From Candidatus Eiseniibacteriota bacterium (lineage in GTDB: Bacteria; Orphanbacterota; Orphanbacteria; Orphanbacterales; Orphanbacteraceae), in NCBI GenBank assembly GCA_024276995.1, contig JAJRWB010000003.1, positions 1 through 38,360 of the forward strand: a DNA stretch of 38,360 nt, written 5' to 3'. The notes beneath the pieces were generated by a model. It had not been told where the DNA came from. It did not search any database and worked only from the letters and a program-made list of their open reading frames with translations. Position numbers and translations under genes: made by a program. Positions 1 through 8,196 of the stretch are shown here, piece by piece; position 1 is the stretch's first letter; every line of letters begins with the position of its first letter.

Positions 1-590
1 ATGTGCACCGCCGACGTGGCGAGAAAATATGAGCCCGCTCTCAAGGGATAGCGGAAGTGGTGGATCGGTTCGACGATGCACTTCGGGAGCTTCCAGTCCT
101 CCAGCATCCCGCCGAGGTGGCGGAGCATCCCAGCGGCGGCGATCGATCCGCACCCGGGAAACGAGAGAAGTCTCGCCGTTTCCACCGCGGCGACGCCGCC
201 CCACACCGAACCTTCCCACACGGGATAGACTTCCTCCCTGTCGACGCCGTTCCCCTCGCCCGCCAGGGCGTCGAGAACGAATCGGACGGTGAGCGCCCCG
301 GCGAGGCTCTCCGGATCCTCCGGGTCTCCACCGGTGAGGTGGCAGAGGCTCTTCGCGGAGGCGACCGTGTCCCGATCGACATCCGCCTCTTCGAGGAGGC
401 TCTCGATCGCCACCATGCCCCGTTCTTCGTTCACCAGGTGCCAGATGATCGGGAGGACGTCCGGCGCGCCGCCGAGATAGCCCGTCGAACCCGCGGGGGT
501 GTCGAGGTCGAGGTCGATCTCCTTCGGAACTGCCAGTTTCTTCGACAACGTCGCTGTCCTCTCTGGGCGGAAGCGGATCGTGACGGGCAT
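1..590 (-). CDS. HDOD-like domain signalling protein (C-terminus cut by window edge)
   Basis: This open frame runs off the left edge; 196 residues are visible from the ATG at 588-590. An in-frame ATG at 606-608 is an equally possible start, and neither has a clear ribosome binding site. The visible part resembles an HDOD domain, a non-catalytic relative of HD hydrolases used in bacterial signalling. An early stretch (about residues 45-100) looks like the N-terminal HDOD helices. A later one reads VWEGSVWGGVAAVETARLL, then a W-K-L-P turn followed by IVEPIHHF, matching the usual end of the fold (W-G-L-P, then a HH pair). The central segment that normally reads like AGLLHDIG is very short or missing. 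Third-codon G/C preference supports this strand. The identification is from pattern only and is moderate at best. Confidence 0.5.
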   Translation of the reverse strand, partial: MPVTIRFRPERTATLSKKLAVPKEIDLDLDTPAGSTGYLGGAPDVLPIIWHLVNEERGMVAIESLLEEADVDRDTVASAKSLCHLTGGDPEDPESLAGALTVRFVLDALAGEGNGVDREEVYPVWEGSVWGGVAAVETARLLSFPGCGSIAAAGMLRHLGGMLEDWKLPKCIVEPIHHFRYPLRAGSYFLATSAVH

Positions 591-747
591 GGGGCGCCGG
601 GGGCTCATCAACCGGGGGACGGCTCACGGAAAACTCCCGCCGCCCGTGTCATGCCCATCACCTTTCCGATTATCGACGGACCACTTGTTTTTCTTGAGTC
701 TTCCCGGATGGGGGGAGAAGCGCCGCGCGGAGGGGGATTCCGGGGGG

Positions 748-2421
748 TTACCTGGTGTAAGACATTGATTTCAAACGTTTTTCCAGCTCTTTCCTCTCCT
801 TCCCGGTCAGCGCGTCCTCGCCGCCGGTCTTCCCGGAATCGGGCGGTTCTTCGGTGAAACACACCTTCGCGGGGTGATCGAGAAGGGAGGTGAGGGGCTC
901 GCCGTCCATGTCGCGGTGGATGGGGAGATCGAACAGAGCGAGGAGCGTCGGCGTGATATCGAGGATCGATGCGGAACCTCTCTCTTCGATATGGCGGAAC
1001 GAGGGACCGGCGGCGACCAGAATTCCGGCCAACTCGTGGTCGGAAAGGGGCGCATCGAGGGAGTCGACCGAGGGGTAGCGGGTAAAGGGGCGGACGAGGA
1101 GTCTCTCATCCGCCTCGAAGAGAATGTCGGGGAGATCGGCGAGGAATTCCCCGTCGTAGAGATCTCCCGTCCGGAAGGCGCGGCGGACGAGCGGTCCGCC
1201 GTAAACCGGGTCGGCGGCGCTTCGGAGGGAGTCGAGGATGGCGTCGACGACGGCGTCGTACCGGTCGGGTGTCACCGCACCGTCCGGTTCTCTTCCGGCG
1301 AGATTGATCCGGATCGAACCGAAATTCCCCTCTGCGGGACCGGTGAAGGCGGCGCTTCGCGGAAGATCGAGGAGCGACATTTCATAGGCATGACTCCTCG
1401 TGCGGGCGGTGGCGATCGGCCCGCTCCGGTCGATCTTTTCGTTCGGCGAGTCTTCCGACGCCTTCGCGAAGCCGCGCTCCACGAGCCAACCGTTGATGTT
1501 GAAGGCGGCGCCGTAACTCCGGAAACCGTGATCCGACAGGACGATGATGTCGCACCTCTCCCCGGCGAGGCGTTCGAGCGAACCGAGCATCCTGTCGAGA
1601 TACCGGTAGAGATCGTCCACCCTCGCGCGCGACTCGCCCGTCGTCCCCCTGTGCTTCAGCACGTCGAGGCTCTTGAACACGATGATCGCCGCATCCCAGT
1701 CGTTTCCTGTGAGAAGCGCATTCAGTGCGTGCCGCTTCGTCTCGAGCTGGTTGTACAGGATGTTGTAGTTGAGCGCGCGGTCCTCCCGCCAGATCCCCAG
1801 GTCGGGGAGAAAACCCACCGACCGGAGGGCGCCGGCGAGGCCGGGAGGATAAGCGTAATCCGCCTCTTCGGGAGAGAGCATCCCCGACACCATGATCGAT
1901 TTCACCCGCTCGGGGGGATAGGTGACCGGCATTCCGAACACGATGACGTTCCGATCGTGACGGTTGAGGATCCGCCACACCGGCGTGGCGCGCCGGTTCC
2001 GCGAGCTGATCACCCGGATATTGTAGGTTCCCGGAACGGTTTCGAAGAACGAGAACACCCCTGTCTTGGCCGGCGATTTGCCCGTCACCGACGAAGTCCA
2101 CGCGGCGGAGGAGATCGGGATGATCGTCGATTCGAGCACATCGGAGACCCCCCGCGCGGCGAGCGCCTCGAGATGGGGCATCTTCCCCGCCCCCATGAGA
2201 GGATCGATGAAGCGGAAGTCGGCGCCGTCCCAGCCGATGATCATCACCCTGTGCTTGCGCGCGTCCGCTTCCTCCGGACGGAACGGCTCGAGGGCGGAAA
2301 GAACGACGGGGTCGATGAAAGGGGAGTACGTTTCGGGGGCGCGTTCTTTCTGAGTAAAGTATCCGGCCACCGCCCCGGCGAAGGCGACGAACACGAACAG
2401 GGCGATCCGTCTTCCGGTCAT
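748..2421 (-). CDS. Membrane-anchored alkaline-phosphatase-superfamily hydrolase (type I phosphodiesterase/nucleotide pyrophosphatase family)
   Basis: A 557-residue protein with one N-terminal membrane segment (about residues 5-22), so the catalytic domain should lie outside the cytoplasmic membrane. AlkP-superfamily metal-site motifs occur in order: IGWDGADFRFID (first Asp, residues about 62-73), PISSAAWTSSVTGKSP (nucleophile Thr/Ser region), a D-V-L-K-H motif, and VLSDHGF (Asp-His pair). A final SDHELAGILVAAGP box is followed by a typical C-terminal segment. Families like this cleave phosphodiesters or phosphomonoesters; the substrate cannot be read from the sequence. The ATG overlaps the stop of the upstream GT-C glycosyltransferase gene by four bases (ATGA), so the two are translationally coupled. 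This suggests the hydrolase acts on a glycan or lipid-linked product of that enzyme. The C-terminal 40 residues are charged and probably disordered. Confidence 0.85.
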   Translation of the reverse strand: MTGRRIALFVFVAFAGAVAGYFTQKERAPETYSPFIDPVVLSALEPFRPEEADARKHRVMIIGWDGADFRFIDPLMGAGKMPHLEALAARGVSDVLESTIIPISSAAWTSSVTGKSPAKTGVFSFFETVPGTYNIRVISSRNRRATPVWRILNRHDRNVIVFGMPVTYPPERVKSIMVSGMLSPEEADYAYPPGLAGALRSVGFLPDLGIWREDRALNYNILYNQLETKRHALNALLTGNDWDAAIIVFKSLDVLKHRGTTGESRARVDDLYRYLDRMLGSLERLAGERCDIIVLSDHGFRSYGAAFNINGWLVERGFAKASEDSPNEKIDRSGPIATARTRSHAYEMSLLDLPRSAAFTGPAEGNFGSIRINLAGREPDGAVTPDRYDAVVDAILDSLRSAADPVYGGPLVRRAFRTGDLYDGEFLADLPDILFEADERLLVRPFTRYPSVDSLDAPLSDHELAGILVAAGPSFRHIEERGSASILDITPTLLALFDLPIHRDMDGEPLTSLLDHPAKVCFTEEPPDSGKTGGEDALTGKERKELEKRLKSMSYTR

Positions 2422-3902
2422 CTCCGGCGCTCCCTACCGACGCGGACGACGAGGAGGAGTTCATCCGGGGCGGGCGGTGGGGGCGACGATCTGCCGTAGG
2501 CGACGCGGATCTTCCGGTCCGGGTGGACAAGCTCCGCCCACGCCTGGACGGTGTAGTCCGCCAGGCCCGCGGCGATGACGATCGGCGAGCCGGGCCGCTT
2601 GATCGTGCCGTAGGGGAGGCCGTCGAGCGTCGCGGTGGAGCCGTCCGGTGTCGTGGCGACCGCCTCGTTCGCCTTCTCGATGAAGCGTTCGGTCAGGAGG
2701 GAGAGATCGTGCCATTCGGGGTGGAAGCGGAAAAGGGGCGCGCCGCGGAGATTTACGGCGAAGAGCAGGAGGATCAGTGCCGTCGCTCCGAGGGGGATCG
2801 CGCTTGCCGGGCGGAACGATTTCCCGGCGAATCGAAGAATCGTCTCCCTGGCGATCAGTCCCGCCAGGAGGGAGAGGGGAACCACGGTGTGAACGACGTA
2901 CCACGGGGAAATCGATCCGGAGAATGCATGGATCGCCCACCCGAAAAGAGCCCAAACGATGGTGAAAAGCGCCGCGCCCGCCGAATCGCTCCGCCGAAAG
3001 AGGAGCATGCAAAAGAGGAGGAGCGTCGCCGGGAGGATCAACGAGACAATCGGTCCCGGAACGATCCCGGCGAGGAAGGGGTACGGGTAGAACGTGCCCC
3101 TGAGAAACTCCGGAAGGATGAAGAGCGCGTTCTTCGCGAGCGCCGGTATGCTCAGTTCCATGTGGCCGCCAAGGCCGCCGATCACCGCCTGCCTGGCGAC
3201 GATGAAAGGAACGAGGGCGGCGAACGATGGGAGGGAGAGGGAAACCGCCCCGCGCCATCTCGAGCGGCCGGCGCCGTCCGGATGAAGGAAGCGCCAGGCG
3301 AAGAGGAGGAGAGGGGTGATCGCCCCGGTCTCTTTCGACGCCACCGAAAGGAGCGTGAAAACCGCGACCGCCACGGCGCGTTTCCACGGCGCTCGGATCA
3401 TTGAAGAGTGAAGTGCAAGAAGCATGAAGAGGAGGGTGAGCGTGTCCCCCCGCCGGGGAGGTACGGGGAGGACGTTCATTTGCACCGGATGGACGAGGAA
3501 GAAGAGCGCCGCCGCGAAACCGGCAACGCCGTAGAGCGCCCCCGCACAGAGAGCAGGTAATAGCCGGGCGAGAAGAGCGGCGGTCACGGCGAGGATCGCC
3601 ATGTCGGTTAGGTGATAGCCGAACGGTTGGAGGCCGTAAAGAGCGTGATCGAGGGCGAAGGAGAGATTGAGCGCCGGACGGTAGAAATGTCCCTTCGGAT
3701 AGCGACCGTCCATCAGTTCCTCGGTGAATGTTCCGGCGAGGTCGGCGCCGCCTTCGATCTTCGAAGCGAGGATGATCGGGTACGAGTCGTGGCCGAGCTG
3801 GCTGAGCGGAAGGTAATCGCGGTAAAGGAGAAACGTCACCGCTGCAAGGAGAATCGATACCGCCGCGCCGGCGACGCGGCTCTTCCTGCCCGGCGCGGTC
3901 AC
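2418..3902 (-). CDS. Polytopic GT-C fold glycosyltransferase, TMTC/O-mannosyltransferase-like
   Basis: A 494-residue integral membrane protein with about ten hydrophobic segments. It starts at a GTG (3900-3902), four bases after the stop of the upstream gene. An acidic pair in the first outside loop (LSQLGHDSYP, residues about 33-42) is where GT-C enzymes carry their catalytic Asp. The stretch HPVQMNVLPVPPRRGDTLTL and the following SKETGAITPLLL closely resemble the HPVHTEAV...GR.D.L and SKE....PLLL motifs of TMTC-type transferases, which use polyprenyl-phosphate sugars. Unlike many of that family it has no C-terminal TPR repeats; the C-terminal about 100 residues form a small soluble domain. 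Coupled translation with the downstream AlkP-type hydrolase points to a two-enzyme surface-glycan or lipid-modification pair. The sugar and acceptor are unknown. Confidence 0.75.
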   Translation of the reverse strand: MTAPGRKSRVAGAAVSILLAAVTFLLYRDYLPLSQLGHDSYPIILASKIEGGADLAGTFTEELMDGRYPKGHFYRPALNLSFALDHALYGLQPFGYHLTDMAILAVTAALLARLLPALCAGALYGVAGFAAALFFLVHPVQMNVLPVPPRRGDTLTLLFMLLALHSSMIRAPWKRAVAVAVFTLLSVASKETGAITPLLLFAWRFLHPDGAGRSRWRGAVSLSLPSFAALVPFIVARQAVIGGLGGHMELSIPALAKNALFILPEFLRGTFYPYPFLAGIVPGPIVSLILPATLLLFCMLLFRRSDSAGAALFTIVWALFGWAIHAFSGSISPWYVVHTVVPLSLLAGLIARETILRFAGKSFRPASAIPLGATALILLLFAVNLRGAPLFRFHPEWHDLSLLTERFIEKANEAVATTPDGSTATLDGLPYGTIKRPGSPIVIAAGLADYTVQAWAELVHPDRKIRVAYGRSSPPPPAPDELLLVVRVGRERRR

Positions 3903-3906
3903 CGGA

Positions 3907-4470
3907 TCAGTCCGACCTTACGAGGAGAGCGGTCACGTCGTCCCCCGGGTCGCCGTCGAGGCGGAAATCGATCACCGTATCGATCGGTTTTTCCGCGAAT
4001 TCATGGGGGGAGAGCGCCCGGTTCTCGGCGAGGAAGTTCGCGAGTTTCTCCTCGCCGAACTCCCCGTCGTCGCCGTTCCTCCCTTCGGTGACCCCGTCGC
4101 CCGGTGCGATCCACATCGTGCCGTCCCCCCCGAGGAAATAGTCGAAATAGTCGTCGCCCACCTCGAGGGAGGGTTCCTGCGCCGTCGCGTGGGGTACGAG
4201 TTCCCCCGATTCCCGATCCACCAGGAAGAGCGCCGCCCTCTCGACGTGGAGCACTTCGCGCACGCGGTCCACGACGATGCCGAGCAGCTCGTCGAGCGGC
4301 TTGTGGGCGACGAGCGCCTGGCCGACACGGTCCATGCCCATGAGGAAACGGCTCGCCTTCTCCGAGGGCTTTTCCGGCTTCGCTTGTCGTCGGGTGGGAG
4401 AGCTTTGGTCGATGGTTCTCGCCGGCAGGTCGGGTCCCCGGAGCACCACGACGGGACCGTTCTGGGTCAT
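3907..4470 (-). CDS. Shortened GAF + PP2C (SpoIIE/RsbU-type) phosphatase-like protein, probably non-functional as a phosphatase
   Basis: The start is the ATG at 4468-4470, which has GGGAGG eight bases upstream; the frame stays open to 4629 but without a better start. The product is 187 residues. Residues about 35-95 look like the first half of a GAF domain (FLMGMDRVGQALVAHKPLDE, then RAALFLVDRESGELVPHA). This runs straight into EVGDDYFDYFLGGDGTMWIA, which matches the first motif of SpoIIE-type PP2C phosphatases (VGGDYYDFF...). It then jumps to GDGVTEGRN and EFGEEKL, and ends with GDPGDDVTALLV, which match the last third of that fold. The second half of GAF and the middle of PP2C, including the D-x-S-G-H-G and separate T-D-G motifs, are absent, yet the frame is intact. 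Full-length relatives are GAF-PP2C regulators in partner-switching stress pathways. The gene lies four bases upstream of the GT-C gene. Confidence 0.7.
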   Translation of the reverse strand: MTQNGPVVVLRGPDLPARTIDQSSPTRRQAKPEKPSEKASRFLMGMDRVGQALVAHKPLDELLGIVVDRVREVLHVERAALFLVDRESGELVPHATAQEPSLEVGDDYFDYFLGGDGTMWIAPGDGVTEGRNGDDGEFGEEKLANFLAENRALSPHEFAEKPIDTVIDFRLDGDPGDDVTALLVRSD

Positions 4471-4572
4471 GGAGGGAACCTCCCGCTGAAAGGGGCGCAC
4501 GCGAATCAACGTCCATGGTAGCACGTCGCCGGACGGCGCTCCACGGCGGAATCGGGCGAAATGAAACAGGGC

Positions 4573-4606
4573 ATTATATGAATCCGACAGAATGCCGAAA
4601 TGCGGT
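4573..4606 (-). promoter_or_regulatory. Possible promoter for the GAF/PP2C-like gene
   Basis: On the minus strand a perfect TATAAT lies at 4573-4578. The region 16-17 bases upstream offers only a poor -35 (TTTCGG/ATTTCG). The intergenic stretch between the two divergent genes is GC-rich apart from this AT patch, so it probably holds the promoters of both, but the assignment is weak. Confidence 0.3.
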
Positions 4607-4618
4607 AGGGGTAGAACC

Positions 4619-6898
4619 ATGGATATCATTCTCGACGAGAAAACCGCCGCCGAACGGAAGAGGGAGAACGACTACCGTCTTCACGGCGTGCAGATACCGC
4701 TGATACGTCTCGCGGGTATCGGGCTGATGTCGTTCACCGTGTTTCTCTTCCGCCGATGGGGAGGCGCCGGTGACGCGGGGGGAAGCGTCCTTCTCTTCTC
4801 CTCGTATTCGCTCGCCTATGCCCTCCTTTCTCTCGTCATCCTGCGGCGGTTCTACGGGCGCACTGGATCGCTGAACCTTAGCGACCTTTTTCTCACCCTC
4901 GACATCGGCATATTCGTTCTCGCCATCTACCTCACCGGTGCGGAGAAGAGCTGGCTCTTCTTCTATCTCATGGTTCGAGTAGCCGACCAGAACTACACCA
5001 CCTTCCGGCGGGTGGTCTTTCTTGCGCACGTATCGGTCCTCACATACCTGGCGATGCTTCTCTACGCCGCGTTCGCCGCCGGTCACGACGTACCGTGGGG
5101 TGTGGAGGTGGTGAAACTCTTCTCCATCTACATGGCCAATCTATATGTGTCGGTCACCGCGAAGGTGGCGGAGAAGCTACGGAAGCGAACCCGGGCGGCG
5201 ATCCACATGGCGCGCGACCTGATCGTCGAAATGAGGGCGCAGTCGAGTGAACTGAGCGAATCGAAGCGGCGGGCGGAAGAGGCGAGCCTGGCGAAGAGCA
5301 CGTTTCTCGCGAACATGAGCCACGAGATCCGCACGCCGATGAACGGCATCATCGGCATGACCGAACTCGCCCTCGAGACGGATCTTTCCGAGGAGCAGCG
5401 GGAATACCTCTCCATGGTGCGCACTTCCGCCGATTCGATGCTTCGCGTGATCAACGATATCCTCGACTTCTCCAAGATCGAGGCGGGCAAGCTCGACATG
5501 GAGGAAATCGTCTTCTCCCTGCAAGACGTGCTCTCCGATAGCTTGAGGACGATCGGGCCGAAGGCGCACGAGAAGGGCCTCGATCTCGCGTGTCGCGTCG
5601 ATCCGAACCTGCCGGACGCGCTTGTCGGAGATCCGGTGCGGCTTCGCCAGATTCTTCTCAACCTGCTCGGCAACGCCGTGAAGTTCACTACCATCGGCGA
5701 GGTGGTGGTCGACGTATCGCGGGGAGAGTTCGACGGGGAGGAAGTGGAACTTCACATCGTGGTGGCCGACACCGGCATCGGCATCGCACGGGAGAAGAGG
5801 TCGGCGATCTTCGATTCGTTCACCCAGGCGGACGGCTCGACCACCCGGGAGTACGGCGGCACGGGACTCGGTCTGACGATCACGGCGAACCTCGTCGAAA
5901 TGATGGGCGGCACGATCCGCGTGGAAAGCGCGCCGGGGAAGGGGAGCCGCTTCCACCTGACGCCCCGCTTCCGCGTGGCGGAAAGGGAAGGGTGGGAACC
6001 GGCCGGCGCACTCCCCGAGCCGCTCCGGGGCGGTCGCGCTCTCGTGGCGGACGGGAACGACACGACCCGGGCGATTCTCGTCGAGGCGCTCGCCCACGGG
6101 GGGATGAAACCCGAGGGCGCCGAGAGCGCCGCCGCGGCTTGCACTCTTCTCGACGGGCGCGCCGGCGCCGGCGGCGATTATCTCCTCGTGGTGGTCGACG
6201 CCGATCTTCCCCAGGCCGACTTGCTCGACCTCCCCGGGAGGCTCGCCGGCGGGGACGGGGGGGACGCGATCATCGTCCTTCTCGCCACGGCGTGCTCCCC
6301 CTCGCCCAGGAGAGATCCGGCGCGGTGGGGCGCCGACACCCTTCTGATGAAACCGGTGATCGCCCGGAATCTCCTCGCCACCGTGGCGAGGCTCGCCTCC
6401 GGGGAGCGCTGTGAACGGCGGGCGAAGGCTCCTGCAACGCCCGTCGCCGCGGAACCTTCCTCCGCGGGCGCCCCCGGGGCGTGCCCCGCCACGGAAGGCG
6501 TGCCCGCTGATCGCGCCGGCGCACCCGCCGTTCTCCTCGCCGAGGACAACACGGTGAACCAACTCGTGGCGAAAAAGCTTCTCATGAAGCTCGGCTATGC
6601 TGTGACGGTTGTTTCCGACGGCAAGGAGGCGGTGGAGGCGTTCGGCCGGTCCCGCTTCGCCGTGATCCTCATGGACGTCCAGATGCCCGGCATGGACGGT
6701 CTCGAGGCGACCCGCGAAATCCGCCGGCTCGAGTTGGAAACGGGACGCCATACTCCGGTGATCGCCCTCACCGCCCACGCGATGAAGGGCGACCGGGAGC
6801 GGTGTCTCGAGGCGGGGATGGACGGCTATCTCACCAAGCCGATCGGGCGGGATGAACTGCGCGAAGTCCTCGAAGAGATCACCGCCCGGTCATTCTGA
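4619..6898 (+). CDS. Hybrid sensor histidine kinase with two receiver domains
   Basis: A 759-residue membrane sensor kinase. The start is the ATG at 4619, preceded by GGTAGGGGT; an upstream in-frame ATG at 4592 has no binding site. The N-terminal third (about residues 25-180) has five hydrophobic segments and no extracellular domain of note, so the sensor is buried in or near the membrane. A short coiled coil leads to the HisKA H-box [15 protein letters not shown] (phospho-accepting His235). The HATPase domain follows, with [15 protein letters not shown] and GTGLGLTI boxes. The first receiver (about 475-600) is degenerate at the acidic pocket (VADGN instead of DDN) but keeps an Asp in VVVDADLP and a Lys in LLMKP. 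The second receiver is canonical: LLAEDN, the phospho-acceptor Asp686 in [11 protein letters not shown], and LTKP. It is transcribed divergently from the PP2C-like gene; no dedicated output gene is adjacent. Confidence 0.93.
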   Translation: MDIILDEKTAAERKRENDYRLHGVQIPLIRLAGIGLMSFTVFLFRRWGGAGDAGGSVLLFSSYSLAYALLSLVILRRFYGRTGSLNLSDLFLTLDIGIFVLAIYLTGAEKSWLFFYLMVRVADQNYTTFRRVVFLAHVSVLTYLAMLLYAAFAAGHDVPWGVEVVKLFSIYMANLYVSVTAKVAEKLRKRTRAAIHMARDLIVEMRAQSSELSESKRRAEEASLAKSTFLANMSHEIRTPMNGIIGMTELALETDLSEEQREYLSMVRTSADSMLRVINDILDFSKIEAGKLDMEEIVFSLQDVLSDSLRTIGPKAHEKGLDLACRVDPNLPDALVGDPVRLRQILLNLLGNAVKFTTIGEVVVDVSRGEFDGEEVELHIVVADTGIGIAREKRSAIFDSFTQADGSTTREYGGTGLGLTITANLVEMMGGTIRVESAPGKGSRFHLTPRFRVAEREGWEPAGALPEPLRGGRALVADGNDTTRAILVEALAHGGMKPEGAESAAAACTLLDGRAGAGGDYLLVVVDADLPQADLLDLPGRLAGGDGGDAIIVLLATACSPSPRRDPARWGADTLLMKPVIARNLLATVARLASGERCERRAKAPATPVAAEPSSAGAPGACPATEGVPADRAGAPAVLLAEDNTVNQLVAKKLLMKLGYAVTVVSDGKEAVEAFGRSRFAVILMDVQMPGMDGLEATREIRRLELETGRHTPVIALTAHAMKGDRERCLEAGMDGYLTKPIGRDELREVLEEITARSF

Positions 6899-6934
6899 CC
6901 GGTCGCGGTTTCCCGTCCAATCGGATCTGCCTGC

Positions 6935-8077
6935 TCAGATGTGCGCGAGATCGCCCCGGGACGGGGCGAGGGAACACTCCGGTTCGGCGGAGGGAGACTC
7001 TTCCGGTCGCTTCTCGCCGCCCGGGAGAAGAGGGATGGTGAAGAAGAACTCGCTCCCCGTGCCCGGCTGGCTTTCCGCCCAGATCTGACCGCCGAAGTGC
7101 TCGACGATCTCCTTGGAGATGGCAAGCCCGAGGCCGGTCCCCTTGGCACGCACCCCCATCGGCGTGGCGGCGCGATGGAAGCGGTCGAACACGTGGCTCA
7201 GCTGATCGGTGGGAATACCGACGCCGTTGTCTTTCACGGAGAAGCGGACGGCGTCGATCTCGTTCCCCGTCCTGTCGGTCGCCCGGTTTACACGGACCTC
7301 GACGTGGCCGCCGTCGGGCGTGAACTTGAGGGCGTTGCCGATCAGGTTGGTGAGCACCTGGATCATCCTGTCCCTGTCGATCGGGAGGAGGGGGAGATCG
7401 TCGCCGATATGATCGGTGATCCGGATCTTCCGCTCCGCCGCGAGCACGCCGGTCACCGCCATGGCGGTGCTCACCACTTCCTCGGCGCGGTGAAGCTGGA
7501 TATCCCACTTCATGGTGCCCGACTCCATCTTGGCGATGTCGAGCAGGTTCCTCACGAGATCGGACAGGCGCCGGCTCTCCTCGCTGATCAGGCGGTAGAA
7601 TTTCCGGGTTGTCGCGGTGTCGCCGTCGTAGTTCAGAAGCGTCTGGGCGATGGTGTAGATCGACGCCAGCGGAGTCTGCAGTTCATGGGAGACGGTGGAG
7701 ATCAGCATATCCTTCACCTCGCCCACCTTGCCGAGTTCCTCGAGGGTGTTCTCCAGTTCATTGGTCCTGTCGGCGAGACGCCGGAGGAGGAACTGCTGGC
7801 TGTAGAGGGTCGACTTGAGAAACTGGATCTCCCTTCTCTTCGCCGTCGTGTAGAGGCAAAAGAGGATGATCAGCCCGGGGAGACCGACGGAGAGTGTCGT
7901 CCTGTACTGGTTCTCCGCGTTCAACCCGATCGTAACCAGGCCGTACGAGGAGAGGTATTGGAGGATCACCGTGAGCGAAAGGACGATGAGAAGCACCGTG
8001 GTGAGAACCCAGTAATTCCGCTCCTTGCGGTTCAGTCGCTTCAGTTCGCCTTCGTTCACCTCGTGGATCGCGTGCAT
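6935..8077 (-). CDS. Membrane sensor histidine kinase (HisKA + HATPase)
   Basis: A 380-residue kinase from the ATG at 8075-8077; its binding site is weak (GGGCGG). Two hydrophobic segments at about residues 22-46 and 62-77 enclose a very short loop, so the sensing input is probably intramembrane or cytoplasmic. A coiled coil (about 95-122) precedes the H-box VSHELQTPLASIYTIAQ with phospho-accepting His131. The ATP-binding domain has NLIGNALKFTP (N box), DNGVGIP (G1), and KGTGLGLAI (G2). The C-terminal about 25 residues are a charged tail. There is no receiver domain and no response regulator beside it. The gene is convergent with the hybrid kinase across a gap of 36 bases with no terminator hairpin that I can see. 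The two kinases differ in sequence and are unlikely to be a recent duplication. Confidence 0.92.
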   Translation of the reverse strand: MHAIHEVNEGELKRLNRKERNYWVLTTVLLIVLSLTVILQYLSSYGLVTIGLNAENQYRTTLSVGLPGLIILFCLYTTAKRREIQFLKSTLYSQQFLLRRLADRTNELENTLEELGKVGEVKDMLISTVSHELQTPLASIYTIAQTLLNYDGDTATTRKFYRLISEESRRLSDLVRNLLDIAKMESGTMKWDIQLHRAEEVVSTAMAVTGVLAAERKIRITDHIGDDLPLLPIDRDRMIQVLTNLIGNALKFTPDGGHVEVRVNRATDRTGNEIDAVRFSVKDNGVGIPTDQLSHVFDRFHRAATPMGVRAKGTGLGLAISKEIVEHFGGQIWAESQPGTGSEFFFTIPLLPGGEKRPEESPSAEPECSLAPSRGDLAHI

Positions 8078-8196
8078 CGGTACCGCCCGTTTTTCGTTCG
8101 TCCTGCCGCCCGGCGGGAACCGGCGGGCGGGGCTCTTTCTTGTGCCCTTAACCGTGTATCGGCCCGGCGCGGGGCGTTCTTTACAGGCGGGAGGAA

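Noticed and set aside
57-857. Plus-strand open frame at the left end
   Set aside because: The minus-strand HDOD-like frame that leaves the window has more protein-like composition, and the plus frame shows no motif.
874-2499. Long open frame (541 codons) on the plus strand
   Set aside because: It is antisense to the AlkP-type hydrolase gene, has a composition rich in Arg/Gly/Glu with no recognisable motif, and arises from high GC at third codon positions of the true gene.
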